A stretch of DNA of 64,000 nucleotides from CP2-2F sp034432555 (GTDB taxonomy: Bacteria > Chloroflexota > Anaerolineae > Aggregatilineales > UBA2796), in NCBI GenBank assembly GCA_034432555.1, contig DAOUBW010000037.1, forward strand, positions 1-64,000, written 5' to 3'. Made by a program: the position numbers and the translations under genes. Positions 17,975 through 26,514 of this stretch are shown in pieces. Under the pieces are notes generated by a model. The model was not told the DNA's origin. It did not search any database and saw only the letters and a program-made list of their open reading frames with translations. How positions within the stretch are numbered: position 1 is the stretch's first letter; every line of letters begins with the position of its first letter.

Positions 17975-18907
17975 ATGGAAAACCGCCCTATGGCTGAGGA
18001 AAAACCCAACACACCGCCCGAAGACGCTACGCCGCACGATGAACCCGTCAGCGCCTATGATTTACCCGCTGAGCCAGTGGCGGCGCGCCGTACACGCCGC
18101 AAACCGCCACACGGTAGCCTGCCGCAGTACGCCGATGAGCAGCCTATGCCACGCGGCTACGGCTGTGCGGATGTGGTCACTGCTTTCTTTTTGCTGCTCT
18201 CAATCGGTGTGGTGGCGCTCACCGTCCTGCTGATTGCCAACCCTTACGCGCCGCTGAATCCGTTTCCGCCGCCCACGCCGTTGGCAATCTTGGTGCTGGC
18301 AACGCCCGAACCAACCCTGACGCCCAGCCTCACCTTCACGGCGGAGCCGCCCACCGTGCCGCCGCCCACCGATCTGCCCACGGCGACACCGACGGAGACG
18401 CCCATCCCAACCGCCACCGAGACCCCGACGCCCACCATCACGGCGACTCCGGTTGTGGGCGGCATTGGGACTGTGCCGCCCACGCCCCGCCAACCCGATG
18501 CACCCGCCACCCCTGAAGGCGGCACGCGCTCGCCCTATCCGTTCAGCCTGAAGGCGATCCGCTATCAGGCGCACGACGGCACAGAGGGCTGCCGTTGGCA
18601 GAGTTTGGCAGGGCTTGTGCTGAATTTGCAAGGGCAGCCGCGCACCCGCGAAGAAGGCAGCCTGACCGTCCGCATTACCAGCGCCGATGGCAACATTGAC
18701 GAGTTCCACTACACCGGCGAACAGCCCAAATTCGGTGTGAGCGGCTTTGAAGCGTTTCTTGGCACAACGCCGCGTGTCGGCGATTACACCGTGCAGTTGC
18801 TCGGCATCACCGGCGTGCCAATTTCGGAGAAAGTGACGGTGCAAGCACGCAGCGGCTGTGATGAAAACGTGGTGATCGTGGAATTCGCGCAGAACTATAT
18901 CTACTAG
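17975..18907 (+). CDS. Membrane-anchored Pro/Thr-stalk protein, paralogue of preceding gene
   Basis: 310 residues. A hydrophilic cytoplasmic N-terminus of about 65 residues (acidic and proline-rich), one transmembrane helix (about 70-92), a Pro/Thr stalk (about 95-175), then a C-terminal domain from EGCRWQSLAGLVLNLQG to GCDENVVIVEF. The paired cysteines and the YTVQLLG core match the domain of the gene before it. The ATG directly follows the previous stop; an ATG five codons on (17990) is also possible. The three stalk genes form one operon behind the parvulin gene. Function unknown. Confidence 0.78.
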   Translation: MENRPMAEEKPNTPPEDATPHDEPVSAYDLPAEPVAARRTRRKPPHGSLPQYADEQPMPRGYGCADVVTAFFLLLSIGVVALTVLLIANPYAPLNPFPPPTPLAILVLATPEPTLTPSLTFTAEPPTVPPPTDLPTATPTETPIPTATETPTPTITATPVVGGIGTVPPTPRQPDAPATPEGGTRSPYPFSLKAIRYQAHDGTEGCRWQSLAGLVLNLQGQPRTREEGSLTVRITSADGNIDEFHYTGEQPKFGVSGFEAFLGTTPRVGDYTVQLLGITGVPISEKVTVQARSGCDENVVIVEFAQNYIY

Positions 18908-19003
18908 ACGGGCTGCCTCACGATCTTTTGCGGCACGCGGACGCGCCACGCTGCCGCCTCACGCCCATAAGGCACGGACTGCTTACCCGATTGAGGCGCC
19001 CTA

Positions 19004-19012
19004 TGCTATACT
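19004..19012 (+). promoter_or_regulatory. Extended -10 promoter element of the recombinase gene
   Basis: TGC at 19004-19006 directly followed by TATACT at 19007-19012, 30 bases before the ATG at 19043. No good -35 hexamer is seen at the usual distance. Confidence 0.45.
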
Positions 19013-19042
19013 TAGCGCACTTGTTCGCACCGAGAGAACCTG

Positions 19043-20038
19043 ATGACCGATCTAATTCCTTACACGCCACCGAACGCTGCGCCGCCCGACCTAGAGCATG
19101 TAAACGTCTACGTGGCGATGGCGGGGCTTTCGGTGCATACGCAGCGCGCCTATCGGCGGTGGATCAAGCGCTACCTTGCTGACATTCACGGGCTGGATGC
19201 CCTTTCGCTGAACCTGAAAGCGCTGCCGATTGTGCTTGCCGTCGAAAGCCTTGCCACTGCCAACCTAAAGGCGTGGCTGGGCAGGCTGAAGGCGCAAAAA
19301 CTGGGTAAGCAATCCATCATGCAGGCAAAGGCATCGGTCGTGTGGCTGGCGCAGTTCATGGCAGATATGGAGCGCATTGAGTACGCCACTGCCAGCGGCT
19401 TGAGCCGCGTGAAAGCGCCGCGTGCGGAGACCGGTCAGCGCAGCGGTACGTGGCTTTCGCCTGATGAAATCCGTGCGATGTTGCTCAAACTTCGCACCAT
19501 GCCCGCCAAAAGCAGCGCAATGACTGCCCGTAATGTAGCGATCATCACCTTGCTGGTGACCTGCGGCTTGCGCCGTGATGAAGTTGCGGCTGCCTTGTGG
19601 AGCGACCTGACGCGGCAAGGGCGCAACCAAATCTTAAAGGTGCATGGCAAGGGTGAGAAAATGCGCCCCGTGAAGCTGCCAGAGATGACGATTGCCGCCC
19701 TTGAGCGCTGGCGCGAACACCATCCGCGCCCAGAGGGTGACAATCCGCTTTTTTCGCGGGTGTGGGTGAATGGCACCGTCACCACCAGCAGCATTACGGA
19801 TCGGGCGGTGTGGAATGTGGTGCAGCAGGCGGCGAAGGCGGCGGGCTTGCCGCGCATCTCGCCGCACGACCTGCGCCGTTCGTTTGCGCGTGGCGCGTAT
19901 GAGGCGGGCGTCTCGTTTGAGCTGATCCGTCAATCGCTCGGGCATTCCAGCATCGCCACCACCGAGCGCTATGTGAACTCTGCCCTAGAGCTAGACCGTG
20001 CCGCTACCGATATTTGGGCAAATGTGCTGGACGAATGA
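19043..20038 (+). CDS. Tyrosine recombinase (XerC/D-like or integrase)
   Basis: A 331-residue site-specific recombinase. An N-terminal SAM-like core-binding domain (about 15-125) is followed by the catalytic domain with the expected residues: Arg in TCGLRRDEV, Lys in KVHGKGEKMRPV, His-x2-Arg in SPHDLRRSF, His in LGHSS and the nucleophile Tyr in TTERYVN. The length fits the Xer family. No phage genes, attachment-site repeats or tRNA lie beside it, so it may be a chromosomal Xer-like enzyme or a stray integrase. GAGAG precedes the ATG. Confidence 0.9.
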   Translation: MTDLIPYTPPNAAPPDLEHVNVYVAMAGLSVHTQRAYRRWIKRYLADIHGLDALSLNLKALPIVLAVESLATANLKAWLGRLKAQKLGKQSIMQAKASVVWLAQFMADMERIEYATASGLSRVKAPRAETGQRSGTWLSPDEIRAMLLKLRTMPAKSSAMTARNVAIITLLVTCGLRRDEVAAALWSDLTRQGRNQILKVHGKGEKMRPVKLPEMTIAALERWREHHPRPEGDNPLFSRVWVNGTVTTSSITDRAVWNVVQQAAKAAGLPRISPHDLRRSFARGAYEAGVSFELIRQSLGHSSIATTERYVNSALELDRAATDIWANVLDE

Positions 20039-20080
20039 TAGACTTTCACTACCCGTTGGTGAGTGAGAACCCTTAACCTT

Positions 20081-21202
20081 ATGGCACGTTTTGTAAATCG
20101 CGTGCCTGCTGAGGCTGACCTGACCGCAAATGGTTGGCGTGCAGGTGAGATCGGCGGCGTGGAAGTGCGTGTTAACCCAAGCCTGCTGCTGATCGCTTTG
20201 TTGGTCACTTTCACGCTGGCAGTCGGCGTCTTCCCGCGTGAGGTGCCGCGCCTAAGTGGGTTGATCTACTGGCTGTTTGGCGCGCTGACGGCTGCCGTCT
20301 TCATTGGTTCGATCCTGTGGCACGAGATGGCGCACGCCCTCTTGGCGATCCGCTATCGGATTCCCGTCAAGCGCATTGTATTGCACCTGTTTGGTGGCGT
20401 GGCATACATCGCCCGCGACCCTGAACGCCCCGCCCACGAGTTTTGGATCGCCATTGCTGGTCCGCTCTCCAGCCTTAGCCTTGCCTTTGTCTTCGGTGGG
20501 TTGGGCAGCTTGCCCGATCTGCCCGGTGCCGCCTGCCGTTGGTTGGCGCTCATCAACCTGACCTTGGCGCTCTTTAACCTGCTGCCCGGCTTCCCGCTGG
20601 ATGGCGGGCGCGTGCTGCGGGCAGCGCTCTGGCACTTTGGCGGCAGCTACCGCAAGGCAACCCGCCAAGCCAGCCGTGTTGGGCAAGGCATGGCAGCCCT
20701 GTTTGTTGGCGTTGCGCTGCTGTTGTTCTTGGGTGGTTATTGGTTTAACGCGCTGTGGTTCGTGCTGATTGCCAGTTTCTTATATGGGACTGCCAGCCTG
20801 AGCTACCGCATGAGTTTGGGCGGCTTGACGAACGAGGCACCGCTGCGGCGCGTGCTGCGCTATAACGTGCCGCTGATTGACGCACGGCTGCCGCTGGCGC
20901 TTTTGGCGTGGCGCTATTTGGATCACGCGCCTGATCAAGCGTTTCCCGTGCTGAACGATGGCGTTTTAGTCGGCATGATCAGCGCGGCGCAGACCGAGAG
21001 CGTGCCGCGCTTGGAGTGGGGGCGGGTGCGCGTGGATGATGTGATGCTGCCGCTGAGCGCCTTCCCGATCCTTTTGGTGAGCGAGACGCTGGAGCGCGCC
21101 AAAGCACAGCTAGATGCCTACAACGTCGATCACGCGCCCGTTTTTGAAGGCACACAGTTCGTGGGCATGGTTAACCGCCGCGATATTGTCTACCGCACCT
21201 AA
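20081..21202 (+). CDS. Site-2 protease (M50) with C-terminal CBS pair
   Basis: A membrane metalloprotease of about 373 residues. The zinc motif HEMAH (in LWHEMAHALLA) and the distal motif FPLDGGRVLRA supply the metal ligands. About six hydrophobic segments occupy the first 235 residues. Residues about 255-370 are two CBS repeats (HAPDQAFPVLNDGVLVGMI and YNVDHAPVFEGTQFVGMV), which bind adenine nucleotides and may gate the protease. I take the ATG at 20081; a GTG six codons earlier is possible. It converges with the ABC permease gene, which ends 8 bases away. Confidence 0.9.
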   Translation: MARFVNRVPAEADLTANGWRAGEIGGVEVRVNPSLLLIALLVTFTLAVGVFPREVPRLSGLIYWLFGALTAAVFIGSILWHEMAHALLAIRYRIPVKRIVLHLFGGVAYIARDPERPAHEFWIAIAGPLSSLSLAFVFGGLGSLPDLPGAACRWLALINLTLALFNLLPGFPLDGGRVLRAALWHFGGSYRKATRQASRVGQGMAALFVGVALLLFLGGYWFNALWFVLIASFLYGTASLSYRMSLGGLTNEAPLRRVLRYNVPLIDARLPLALLAWRYLDHAPDQAFPVLNDGVLVGMISAAQTESVPRLEWGRVRVDDVMLPLSAFPILLVSETLERAKAQLDAYNVDHAPVFEGTQFVGMVNRRDIVYRT

Positions 21203-21209
21203 CCTGAAC

Positions 21210-22070
21210 CTAGCTGCGCCCTTCCGAGGTGCGACGCTCCAGCCAGCGCACCACAGCCGAGAGCATCAACGTCATGCACAGGTAGAGGAACGCCATGATG
21301 TTGTAGGTCTCGAACGTTTTGAAGCTGCGCGCCGCACCTACGCGCCCTTCGCCGGTGATCTCGCGCACGCCCAGCACCGAGACAAGCGAAGAATCCTTGA
21401 GCATGGCGATCAGGTCGTTGCCAAGCGGCGGCAGCACATTCCGAATCGCCTGCGGCAAGATCACATAGCGCATGGCTTGCCAGTAGCCCATGCCCAGCGA
21501 GCGCGCCGCCTCCATTTGCCCACGCGGAATTGACTCAATGCCGGCGCGAAAAATCTCCGAGATGAAGGGCGAGTAGGCAATCACAAGCGCGACGGTTGCA
21601 CGGGTCAGGTTATCAATATCGCGCAGCAGGACGGCTTGCAACTGTTCGCCCAGCGTCACCAGAAGCATGTTGGCGATCAGCCACTCCCCAAGCCCGTTGA
21701 GCGCCTTCACAAACAGATCGAAGCCGACGAAAGCAATATAGAGCAGCAGCACGAGGGCAGGCACACCGCGCACAATCTCTACGTAAAAGGTGGCGATTTG
21801 GTAGATGATTGGGTTCTTAGAGAGCCGCGCAAAGGCGATCAGCAGCCCTAAGAGCAGGGCAGCGCTGTAGGCGACCGCCGTCACATAAACGGTGATGCCG
21901 ACGCCGTTCAGGATCGCCCGAAAAATCTCGTTGTAGGTCTGATCGGTGTGAATATGCCACGCGAACAGAATACCGAGCAAAAGGGCGACCAACGCCCACC
22001 ATGGCGCCCGCCGCAGCCGTTCACCGACGGGCAGCAAGCGCGATTTTCCAAGGTCTGTGTGTATGCCCAA
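21210..22070 (-). CDS. Polar amino-acid ABC transporter permease
   Basis: A 286-residue inner-membrane permease of the HisM/GlnP type. It has several transmembrane segments and the ATPase-contact loop EAARSLGMGYWQAMRYVILP followed by NDLIAMLKDSSL, typical of polar amino-acid importers. The start is a TTG at 22070 with GGAG upstream. It follows the binding-protein gene, with a terminator-like hairpin between. No ATP-binding subunit gene is in this neighbourhood, so the ATPase must be encoded elsewhere or shared. Confidence 0.9.
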   Translation of the reverse strand: MGIHTDLGKSRLLPVGERLRRAPWWALVALLLGILFAWHIHTDQTYNEIFRAILNGVGITVYVTAVAYSAALLLGLLIAFARLSKNPIIYQIATFYVEIVRGVPALVLLLYIAFVGFDLFVKALNGLGEWLIANMLLVTLGEQLQAVLLRDIDNLTRATVALVIAYSPFISEIFRAGIESIPRGQMEAARSLGMGYWQAMRYVILPQAIRNVLPPLGNDLIAMLKDSSLVSVLGVREITGEGRVGAARSFKTFETYNIMAFLYLCMTLMLSAVVRWLERRTSEGRS

Positions 22071-22094
22071 GGCTGTGATGCTCCGCAGTGTGGT

Positions 22095-22122
22095 AAAAAA
22101 CGGGCAGACTCACGCCTGCCCG
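22095..22122 (-). terminator. Hairpin with T6 between binding protein and permease genes
   Basis: On the minus strand a 7-bp stem (CGGGCAG/CTGCCCG, arms 22101-22107 and 22116-22122) is followed by TTTTTT (22095-22100). It lies after the binding-protein stop and before the permease start. Partial termination here would give more binding protein than permease. Confidence 0.75.
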
Positions 22123-22143
22123 CCTTGCTTGAAGCTGATCGGT

Positions 22144-22965
22144 TTACGGCTGGAAGAGGAAGAACCACTTGTTTTCGAGGTACTTCAGGAAGCCATCATA
22201 GCGCATGGATGCCAGCGCCAAGTTGAACGGCTCAACCAGATCGCTGCCCTTCGGGAAGACGAAGCCGAGCGGATCGAGCGCGATCACGTCGTCCAGCAGC
22301 TTGAGTTTATCGGCTGTGGCACCGATGAAGCCCACACCGCTAACGGCGTCGGCAACCACGGCGTCCACATCACCCTTGATGAGCGCTTCAACCGCGATGG
22401 CAAAGCCATCGTAAGGCACGATGCGCGCTGCCTCGTTTGCCTCGCCCACAATATCCACCGCCACAAAGTAGGAGGTAGTGCCGGGATGCGCGCCAAACTT
22501 AAAGGCGGCGTTCTCTTGCAGTTCTTTCAGGCTCTTGAAGCGTGTTTCATCAGCGCGCACCAACAGGCGTAGTTCCACGACCACGAATGGATCGGAGAAG
22601 TCTACCAATTCCTTGCGCTCATCCTTGATGGTGATGCCGATGTGCGCGAGGTCATATTCGCGCTGGTTGATGGCTGCCAACATGCCGTCCCAAGCGCGCT
22701 CTTTGTGGTCTAGCACGCAGTTCAGGCGGCGGCAAATTTCATCCAGCAGTTCGTACTCAAAGCCAACGTTCTTGCCAAGCGTCTGATCAACAAAGGCAAA
22801 GGGTGTGTAGTCGTTTGATGAGACGGCGGCGATCACGCGCCCACCTAGATCAGGCAGGACAGGCGGCACACGCTGTGTGGGATCATCCTGAGCATTGACA
22901 GCCGGCACGACCAATGCCAGCACAGCCAACGCCACGAGAGCGAGCAGTAACTTGCTGCGTTTCAC
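22144..22965 (-). CDS. Amino-acid ABC transporter substrate-binding protein
   Basis: A 273-residue exported solute-binding protein (SBP_bac_3 family). Signal peptide at 1-24 ending VNAQ, then the family pattern: NDYTPFAFVDQTLGKNVGFEYELLD, GMLAAINQREYDLAHIGITI and RKELVDFSDPF. It lacks a lipobox cysteine. I take the GTG at 22965, which has AGGAGAG 8 nt upstream and gives a proper signal peptide; the longer frame to 23196 has no signal character. It is first in the transport operon. A small inverted repeat (23029-23045) upstream could be an operator. Confidence 0.9.
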   Translation of the reverse strand: MKRSKLLLALVALAVLALVVPAVNAQDDPTQRVPPVLPDLGGRVIAAVSSNDYTPFAFVDQTLGKNVGFEYELLDEICRRLNCVLDHKERAWDGMLAAINQREYDLAHIGITIKDERKELVDFSDPFVVVELRLLVRADETRFKSLKELQENAAFKFGAHPGTTSYFVAVDIVGEANEAARIVPYDGFAIAVEALIKGDVDAVVADAVSGVGFIGATADKLKLLDDVIALDPLGFVFPKGSDLVEPFNLALASMRYDGFLKYLENKWFFLFQP

Positions 22966-23028
22966 GGGATAGTCTCTCCTTAAAGCGCACAAAAGGCGGC
23001 GAATGTTTCGAGGGTGAAGTCTAACATA

Positions 23029-23045
23029 GGCAGGGCGCGCCTGCC
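23029..23045. promoter_or_regulatory. Inverted repeat upstream of the amino-acid binding-protein gene
   Basis: GGCAGG-GCGCG-CCTGCC, 6-bp arms with a 5-base centre, 64 bases upstream of the GTG start and beside a possible -10 (TAGACT on the minus strand). Candidate operator or cruciform; no regulator can be named. Confidence 0.35.
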
Positions 23046-23118
23046 ACAGTGCAACTGACCAAGTGTGAAAGTGGGTGGCACGCGTCAGGGATGCAGCAAG
23101 GCGCTGTGCGCTGCGTAG

Positions 23119-23138
23119 GGACGCGCCTTGGCGCGTCC
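23119..23138. repeat. Short perfect palindromic element
   Basis: GGACGCGCCTTGGCGCGTCC: 9-bp arms with a 2-base centre, between the binding-protein and acyl-CoA dehydrogenase genes. Intergenic palindromes of this kind (GGGACGCGCC...) are a recurrent dispersed repeat in some Chloroflexota and cyanobacterial genomes as I recall. A second copy was not found in the window. Confidence 0.5.
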
Positions 23139-23168
23139 GCTGTACATGGTGGCTGACCCTGTCCCTAA

Positions 23169-24386
23169 TCAGGCATTCACCGCTTCGGCTTGCCAATAGG
23201 CGGCGTCATAGGCGGGCATTTCGCAGCGCAGCGGGCGATCATGGCGGTAGCCCAGCGCGTAGTCCGCTTGCATCAGTTGGTGAATTTCGCTGGTGCCTTC
23301 ATAGATGACCGCGCCCTTGCTATTCCGCAGATAGCGCTCCACGTCGTATTCGTCGCTGAAGCCGTAGGCGCCGTGAATCTGAATCGCCTCTAGGGCTGCC
23401 TTCACGCTGTGATCGGTGGCAAACCATTTTGCCATGCTCGTCTCACGCGTGTTTCGCATGCCCATGTTCTTCAGCCAGCCCACTTGTAGGATCATCAGGC
23501 GCGCCGCGTCGTACCACTGCTGCATGTAGGCGATCTTCTGCTTGACAAGCTGATGTTCGCCAATCGGCTTGCCGAAGGTGTGCCGCTCGTGCGCGTATTT
23601 CAGGCTGTCTTCCAAACAGGCGCGGATAAGCCCTGTGGCGCCTGCCGCCACGGTGTAGCGTCCATTGTCAAGGCAGCTCATGGCGATGTAAAAGCCTTCG
23701 CCTTCCTCACCCAGCCGATTCTCGACAGGCACTTCCACGTCCTGCATGGCGATCCAGCCCGTCGAGCCTGCGCGCACGCCCAGCTTACCGTGCAGGTCGC
23801 CCGTCGTGACGCCCTTCATATCCCGCTCGACGATGAATGCCGTCAAGCCGCGATGCCCTGCGCTTGGGTCAGTTTTGGCAACGACGAGGAAGTTATGCGC
23901 CTTCGTGGCAAGGCTGATCCACATCTTCTCGCCGTTCAGCACGTAGACATCGCCGTGCCGTTTGGCGGTTGCCTGCATCGCCACCACATCGCTGCCCGCA
24001 CCTGATTCCGTCAGACCGAAGGCGCCGTACTTTTCGCCGCGTGCTTGTGGCACGAGGAATTTTTGCTTTTGCGTTTCCGTCCCCCACTGCAAGACGGCAA
24101 GGCTGTTCAAGCCCATGTGAACGGACATCGCCACACGCAAGGTGCTATCCACACGCTCCAGTTCTTCGCAGACCAAGCCCAGTGTGATGTAATCGTAGCC
24201 CTGCCCGCCGTAGCGAACCGGCACGCAGATGCCCAAGATGCCTAGCTCTGCCATGCGCGGCAGGATCATCGGGTTCATCTGCTGCTTGCGATCCCATTCT
24301 TTAATGGTTGGGTAAACTTCTTTTTGGGCGAACTCGCGCACCATGCGCTGCGCCATTAAATGTTCTTCAGACAGTGAAAAATCCAT
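23169..24386 (-). CDS. Acyl-CoA dehydrogenase
   Basis: A 405-residue FAD enzyme that introduces the alpha-beta double bond into acyl-CoA. FAD/substrate signatures GAFGLTESGAGSDV and MWISLATKAHNFLVVAK lie in the middle, and YGFSDEYDVERYLRNSKGAVIYEGTSEIHQL at the end is the ACADS signature-2 region, whose Glu in YEGTSE is the catalytic base. It resembles short-chain or glutaryl-type members; chain length cannot be read. I take the ATG at 24386 over a GTG three codons earlier. No other beta-oxidation genes are adjacent. Confidence 0.93.
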   Translation of the reverse strand: MDFSLSEEHLMAQRMVREFAQKEVYPTIKEWDRKQQMNPMILPRMAELGILGICVPVRYGGQGYDYITLGLVCEELERVDSTLRVAMSVHMGLNSLAVLQWGTETQKQKFLVPQARGEKYGAFGLTESGAGSDVVAMQATAKRHGDVYVLNGEKMWISLATKAHNFLVVAKTDPSAGHRGLTAFIVERDMKGVTTGDLHGKLGVRAGSTGWIAMQDVEVPVENRLGEEGEGFYIAMSCLDNGRYTVAAGATGLIRACLEDSLKYAHERHTFGKPIGEHQLVKQKIAYMQQWYDAARLMILQVGWLKNMGMRNTRETSMAKWFATDHSVKAALEAIQIHGAYGFSDEYDVERYLRNSKGAVIYEGTSEIHQLMQADYALGYRHDRPLRCEMPAYDAAYWQAEAVNA

Positions 24387-24453
24387 AGCGGTCACTCACT
24401 TTGATCTAGGGGTGCTTGTAATGATCAGATTATGACCTGAGCGCTACGCGATG

Positions 24454-24915
24454 TCAAGTGCTGGGCGGCAGCGCTCGCAGTGGCGCGGGCAGCGGTTGCT
24501 GATCAGCGTGCGCGGCGATGAAGCGCGCCAAAATAACAGCCGCCGCATGATCATCGAGGCGCGCTGGCTGCGCCGCACCCAATTCGGCGATCAGGTCGGC
24601 TGCCTCTGCACTGCTGTAGGCTTCATCCCACAGGTAAATCGGCAGCGGCAGGGCAGCAGCCAAGCGGCTTGCCCAACGCCGCACGGATCGGCTTTGCGCG
24701 GTCTCGCCTTCGGGCATGGTTGGCACGCCAACCACAACGCCGATTGCCTCCTGTTGCGCGGCAAGGGCGGCGATCTTGGCGAAATCGGCGGCGCGGGTGC
24801 TGCGCTGAATGAGCGCCAGCGGGCGCGTGATCAGCCATGCTGCATCGCAGCAGGCAACGCCGATGACCGTCTCACCGTGATCCACGCCTAACAGCACACC
24901 ACGCGCTGCGCTCAT
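24454..24915 (-). CDS. ruvX: RuvX/YqgF-family Holliday-junction resolvase-like nuclease
   Basis: A 153-residue RNase H-fold protein. LLGVDHGETVIGVA carries the first catalytic Asp (residue 12), EAIGVVVGVPTMPEG gives the middle motif with a Glu, WDEAYSS the next acidic residue and RLDDHAAAVIL the final Asp. YqgF proteins act in 16S rRNA maturation and recombination. The central region is more diverged than in well-studied homologues. Its start overlaps the stop of the upstream membrane-protein gene by 4 bp (ATGA), so the two are translationally coupled. Confidence 0.85.
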   Translation of the reverse strand: MSAARGVLLGVDHGETVIGVACCDAAWLITRPLALIQRSTRAADFAKIAALAAQQEAIGVVVGVPTMPEGETAQSRSVRRWASRLAAALPLPIYLWDEAYSSAEAADLIAELGAAQPARLDDHAAAVILARFIAAHADQQPLPAPLRALPPST

Positions 24916-26480
24916 GGCAGGCTGGCAACCTGCGGCGCACGCACCGTGACGGTGATCCGCACGGGCAGCGCGGGCAGCCTGCCGAACAGGTTCGGGTAGA
25001 GCATAATTTGCGGTGGGCGCAGCGGATCAAGCAATAGCTCGCGGTTCAGGCGGGCAAGGGCGCTCTCGGTATCCAAGCCTGCCAAGCGCTGCCGCACAAG
25101 CGCGCTATCCACACTCGCCATCACAGCGGCAGAGGCATACATCAAAAAGGTGACGCGCCCTTGCTCATCCGCCGCCTGCAACGGGCTACGGTTGTAGACG
25201 ATGCTCTCCAAGAGCAGGCGCTGCCCACTCGGAATCTCGCGGGAGAGGCGCGCCAACATGGCTTGCCGTGCCGCCTGCTCATCAATGATGAGCGCCTGCA
25301 CACGCGCCCGAATGGTCACGCTCAGCACGTCTGCCTGATCACCGACAAAGGCGCTGTAGGTGACTTCTTCCGCGCCTTCATTCAGGATGCGAATGCCGTT
25401 CGGCACGATGATCTGGGTGCCACTCAGCCGTGCGCTGATCTCAGTGAGGGCATTTTGCAGCAGTTGGGCGCGGGCAATCACCAACAGGCGTTCGTAGTCC
25501 GCACGGGTGACTACCGCCTGCTCACGGACGGTGCCGCCGCGTGTTGGCTCCGGGTTACGCACCGAGATCGCCCGTCCCAGCCCGCCTTCAATGTTGATGA
25601 TGGCGCCCGCCTGCACATTGCCCGCCACGCCCAGCGTATCGTCCAAGGCTTCGATGGGAACGCTGACCGTCTTGCCAACGCCGGCTTCCAACGTCGCATC
25701 GCTGAGGGTGCGGAAGCGCGCCGCACGTGCGCCGGGCGTGCTTAAAATGGTGTTGGCTGGCACGTCCACCGCCGACTCGACCAGATTATAAAAGACCACC
25801 TCGCCTGTGGCGCGGCTGTTTGGCACGTCGGTTAAGCCTGAGGGCGGGATGTTCGCCTGCGCCTCAACGTCTAGTGTCTCGGTGAGCGCTGGCACGCGCC
25901 CACGCTCTACATCTATTTGGGCGGCGTTCGGGTCGGCAATGACGGGCAAAGAGGCGCTGATCTGCGCCTGCGCCGGCGTGATGATCACCTCTGCGGCAGG
26001 CAGCAGCAGGTAGGCAGCCAGCAGTGCAACCACAAATAGCACACCCGCCATACTGCTGCGTACCAAGCGTTGCGTGCGGCGCTGCTGCGGCGTGATGGCG
26101 CGCAGGCGGCTGGCACGCAGGCGCAGTTCGTGCAGTTCGAGCGCATCAGGTGGCGTTTCGGGACGGCTACGCCGATCTGTGAACACTTTAGGGTAGGGTT
26201 TTTGCCATTTTTTGCGCTGGCTGGCGCGCAGCGAGCTAAAGACAGAGATGTTGAGCGAGCGCGCATTCTCGATCACCAACGGATCGGTGCTGACCAATGC
26301 CAAGCGTGCGCCGCGCCGCGCTGCTTCGCGCTGCAACAGCACCAGGTCGAGCTTGCGCTGTAAGACGCCACCCTGACGCGGCAGCACCAACAGCGCACGC
26401 TCTGCCTTTACGAAAGACAGCCTATCGCGGACAGAGATCACATCGTCGTATGGCTCTAGCTGAATGATTTGCAGTCGCAT
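24912..26480 (-). CDS. Large membrane protein, baseplate J-like family
   Basis: 522 residues. The N-terminal about 95 residues are a soluble domain (LEPYDDVISVRDRLSFVKAERALLVLP), followed by a basic linker, one transmembrane helix (about 142-162) and a large extracytoplasmic domain of about 350 residues (RATGEVVFYNLVESAVDVPANTILSTP, VSVPIEALDDTLGVAGNVQAGAI) of the type often annotated as baseplate J-like in Chloroflexota. There are no phage genes nearby, so a phage role is unlikely. It is coupled to ruvX by a 4-bp overlap. Function unknown. Confidence 0.75.
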   Translation of the reverse strand: MRLQIIQLEPYDDVISVRDRLSFVKAERALLVLPRQGGVLQRKLDLVLLQREAARRGARLALVSTDPLVIENARSLNISVFSSLRASQRKKWQKPYPKVFTDRRSRPETPPDALELHELRLRASRLRAITPQQRRTQRLVRSSMAGVLFVVALLAAYLLLPAAEVIITPAQAQISASLPVIADPNAAQIDVERGRVPALTETLDVEAQANIPPSGLTDVPNSRATGEVVFYNLVESAVDVPANTILSTPGARAARFRTLSDATLEAGVGKTVSVPIEALDDTLGVAGNVQAGAIINIEGGLGRAISVRNPEPTRGGTVREQAVVTRADYERLLVIARAQLLQNALTEISARLSGTQIIVPNGIRILNEGAEEVTYSAFVGDQADVLSVTIRARVQALIIDEQAARQAMLARLSREIPSGQRLLLESIVYNRSPLQAADEQGRVTFLMYASAAVMASVDSALVRQRLAGLDTESALARLNRELLLDPLRPPQIMLYPNLFGRLPALPVRITVTVRAPQVASLP

Positions 26481-26514
26481 TCCTGTTTGCTCCCTACGCC
26501 GAGCTGGTAGCGCG

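Noticed and set aside
16912..18500. Tandem-repeat array or CRISPR-like structure in the ccaacgcccacg-rich DNA
   Set aside because: The repetition is the codon pattern of Pro/Thr stalks in three open frames; the units are irregular and lack spacers.
19043..20038. Prophage or integrative element around the recombinase
   Set aside because: No phage genes, attachment repeats or tRNA lie beside it, and the flanks are ordinary chromosomal genes.
24912..26480. Phage baseplate protein
   Set aside because: It has a transmembrane anchor, no neighbouring tail genes and is coupled to ruvX, so the phage name is only a family label.
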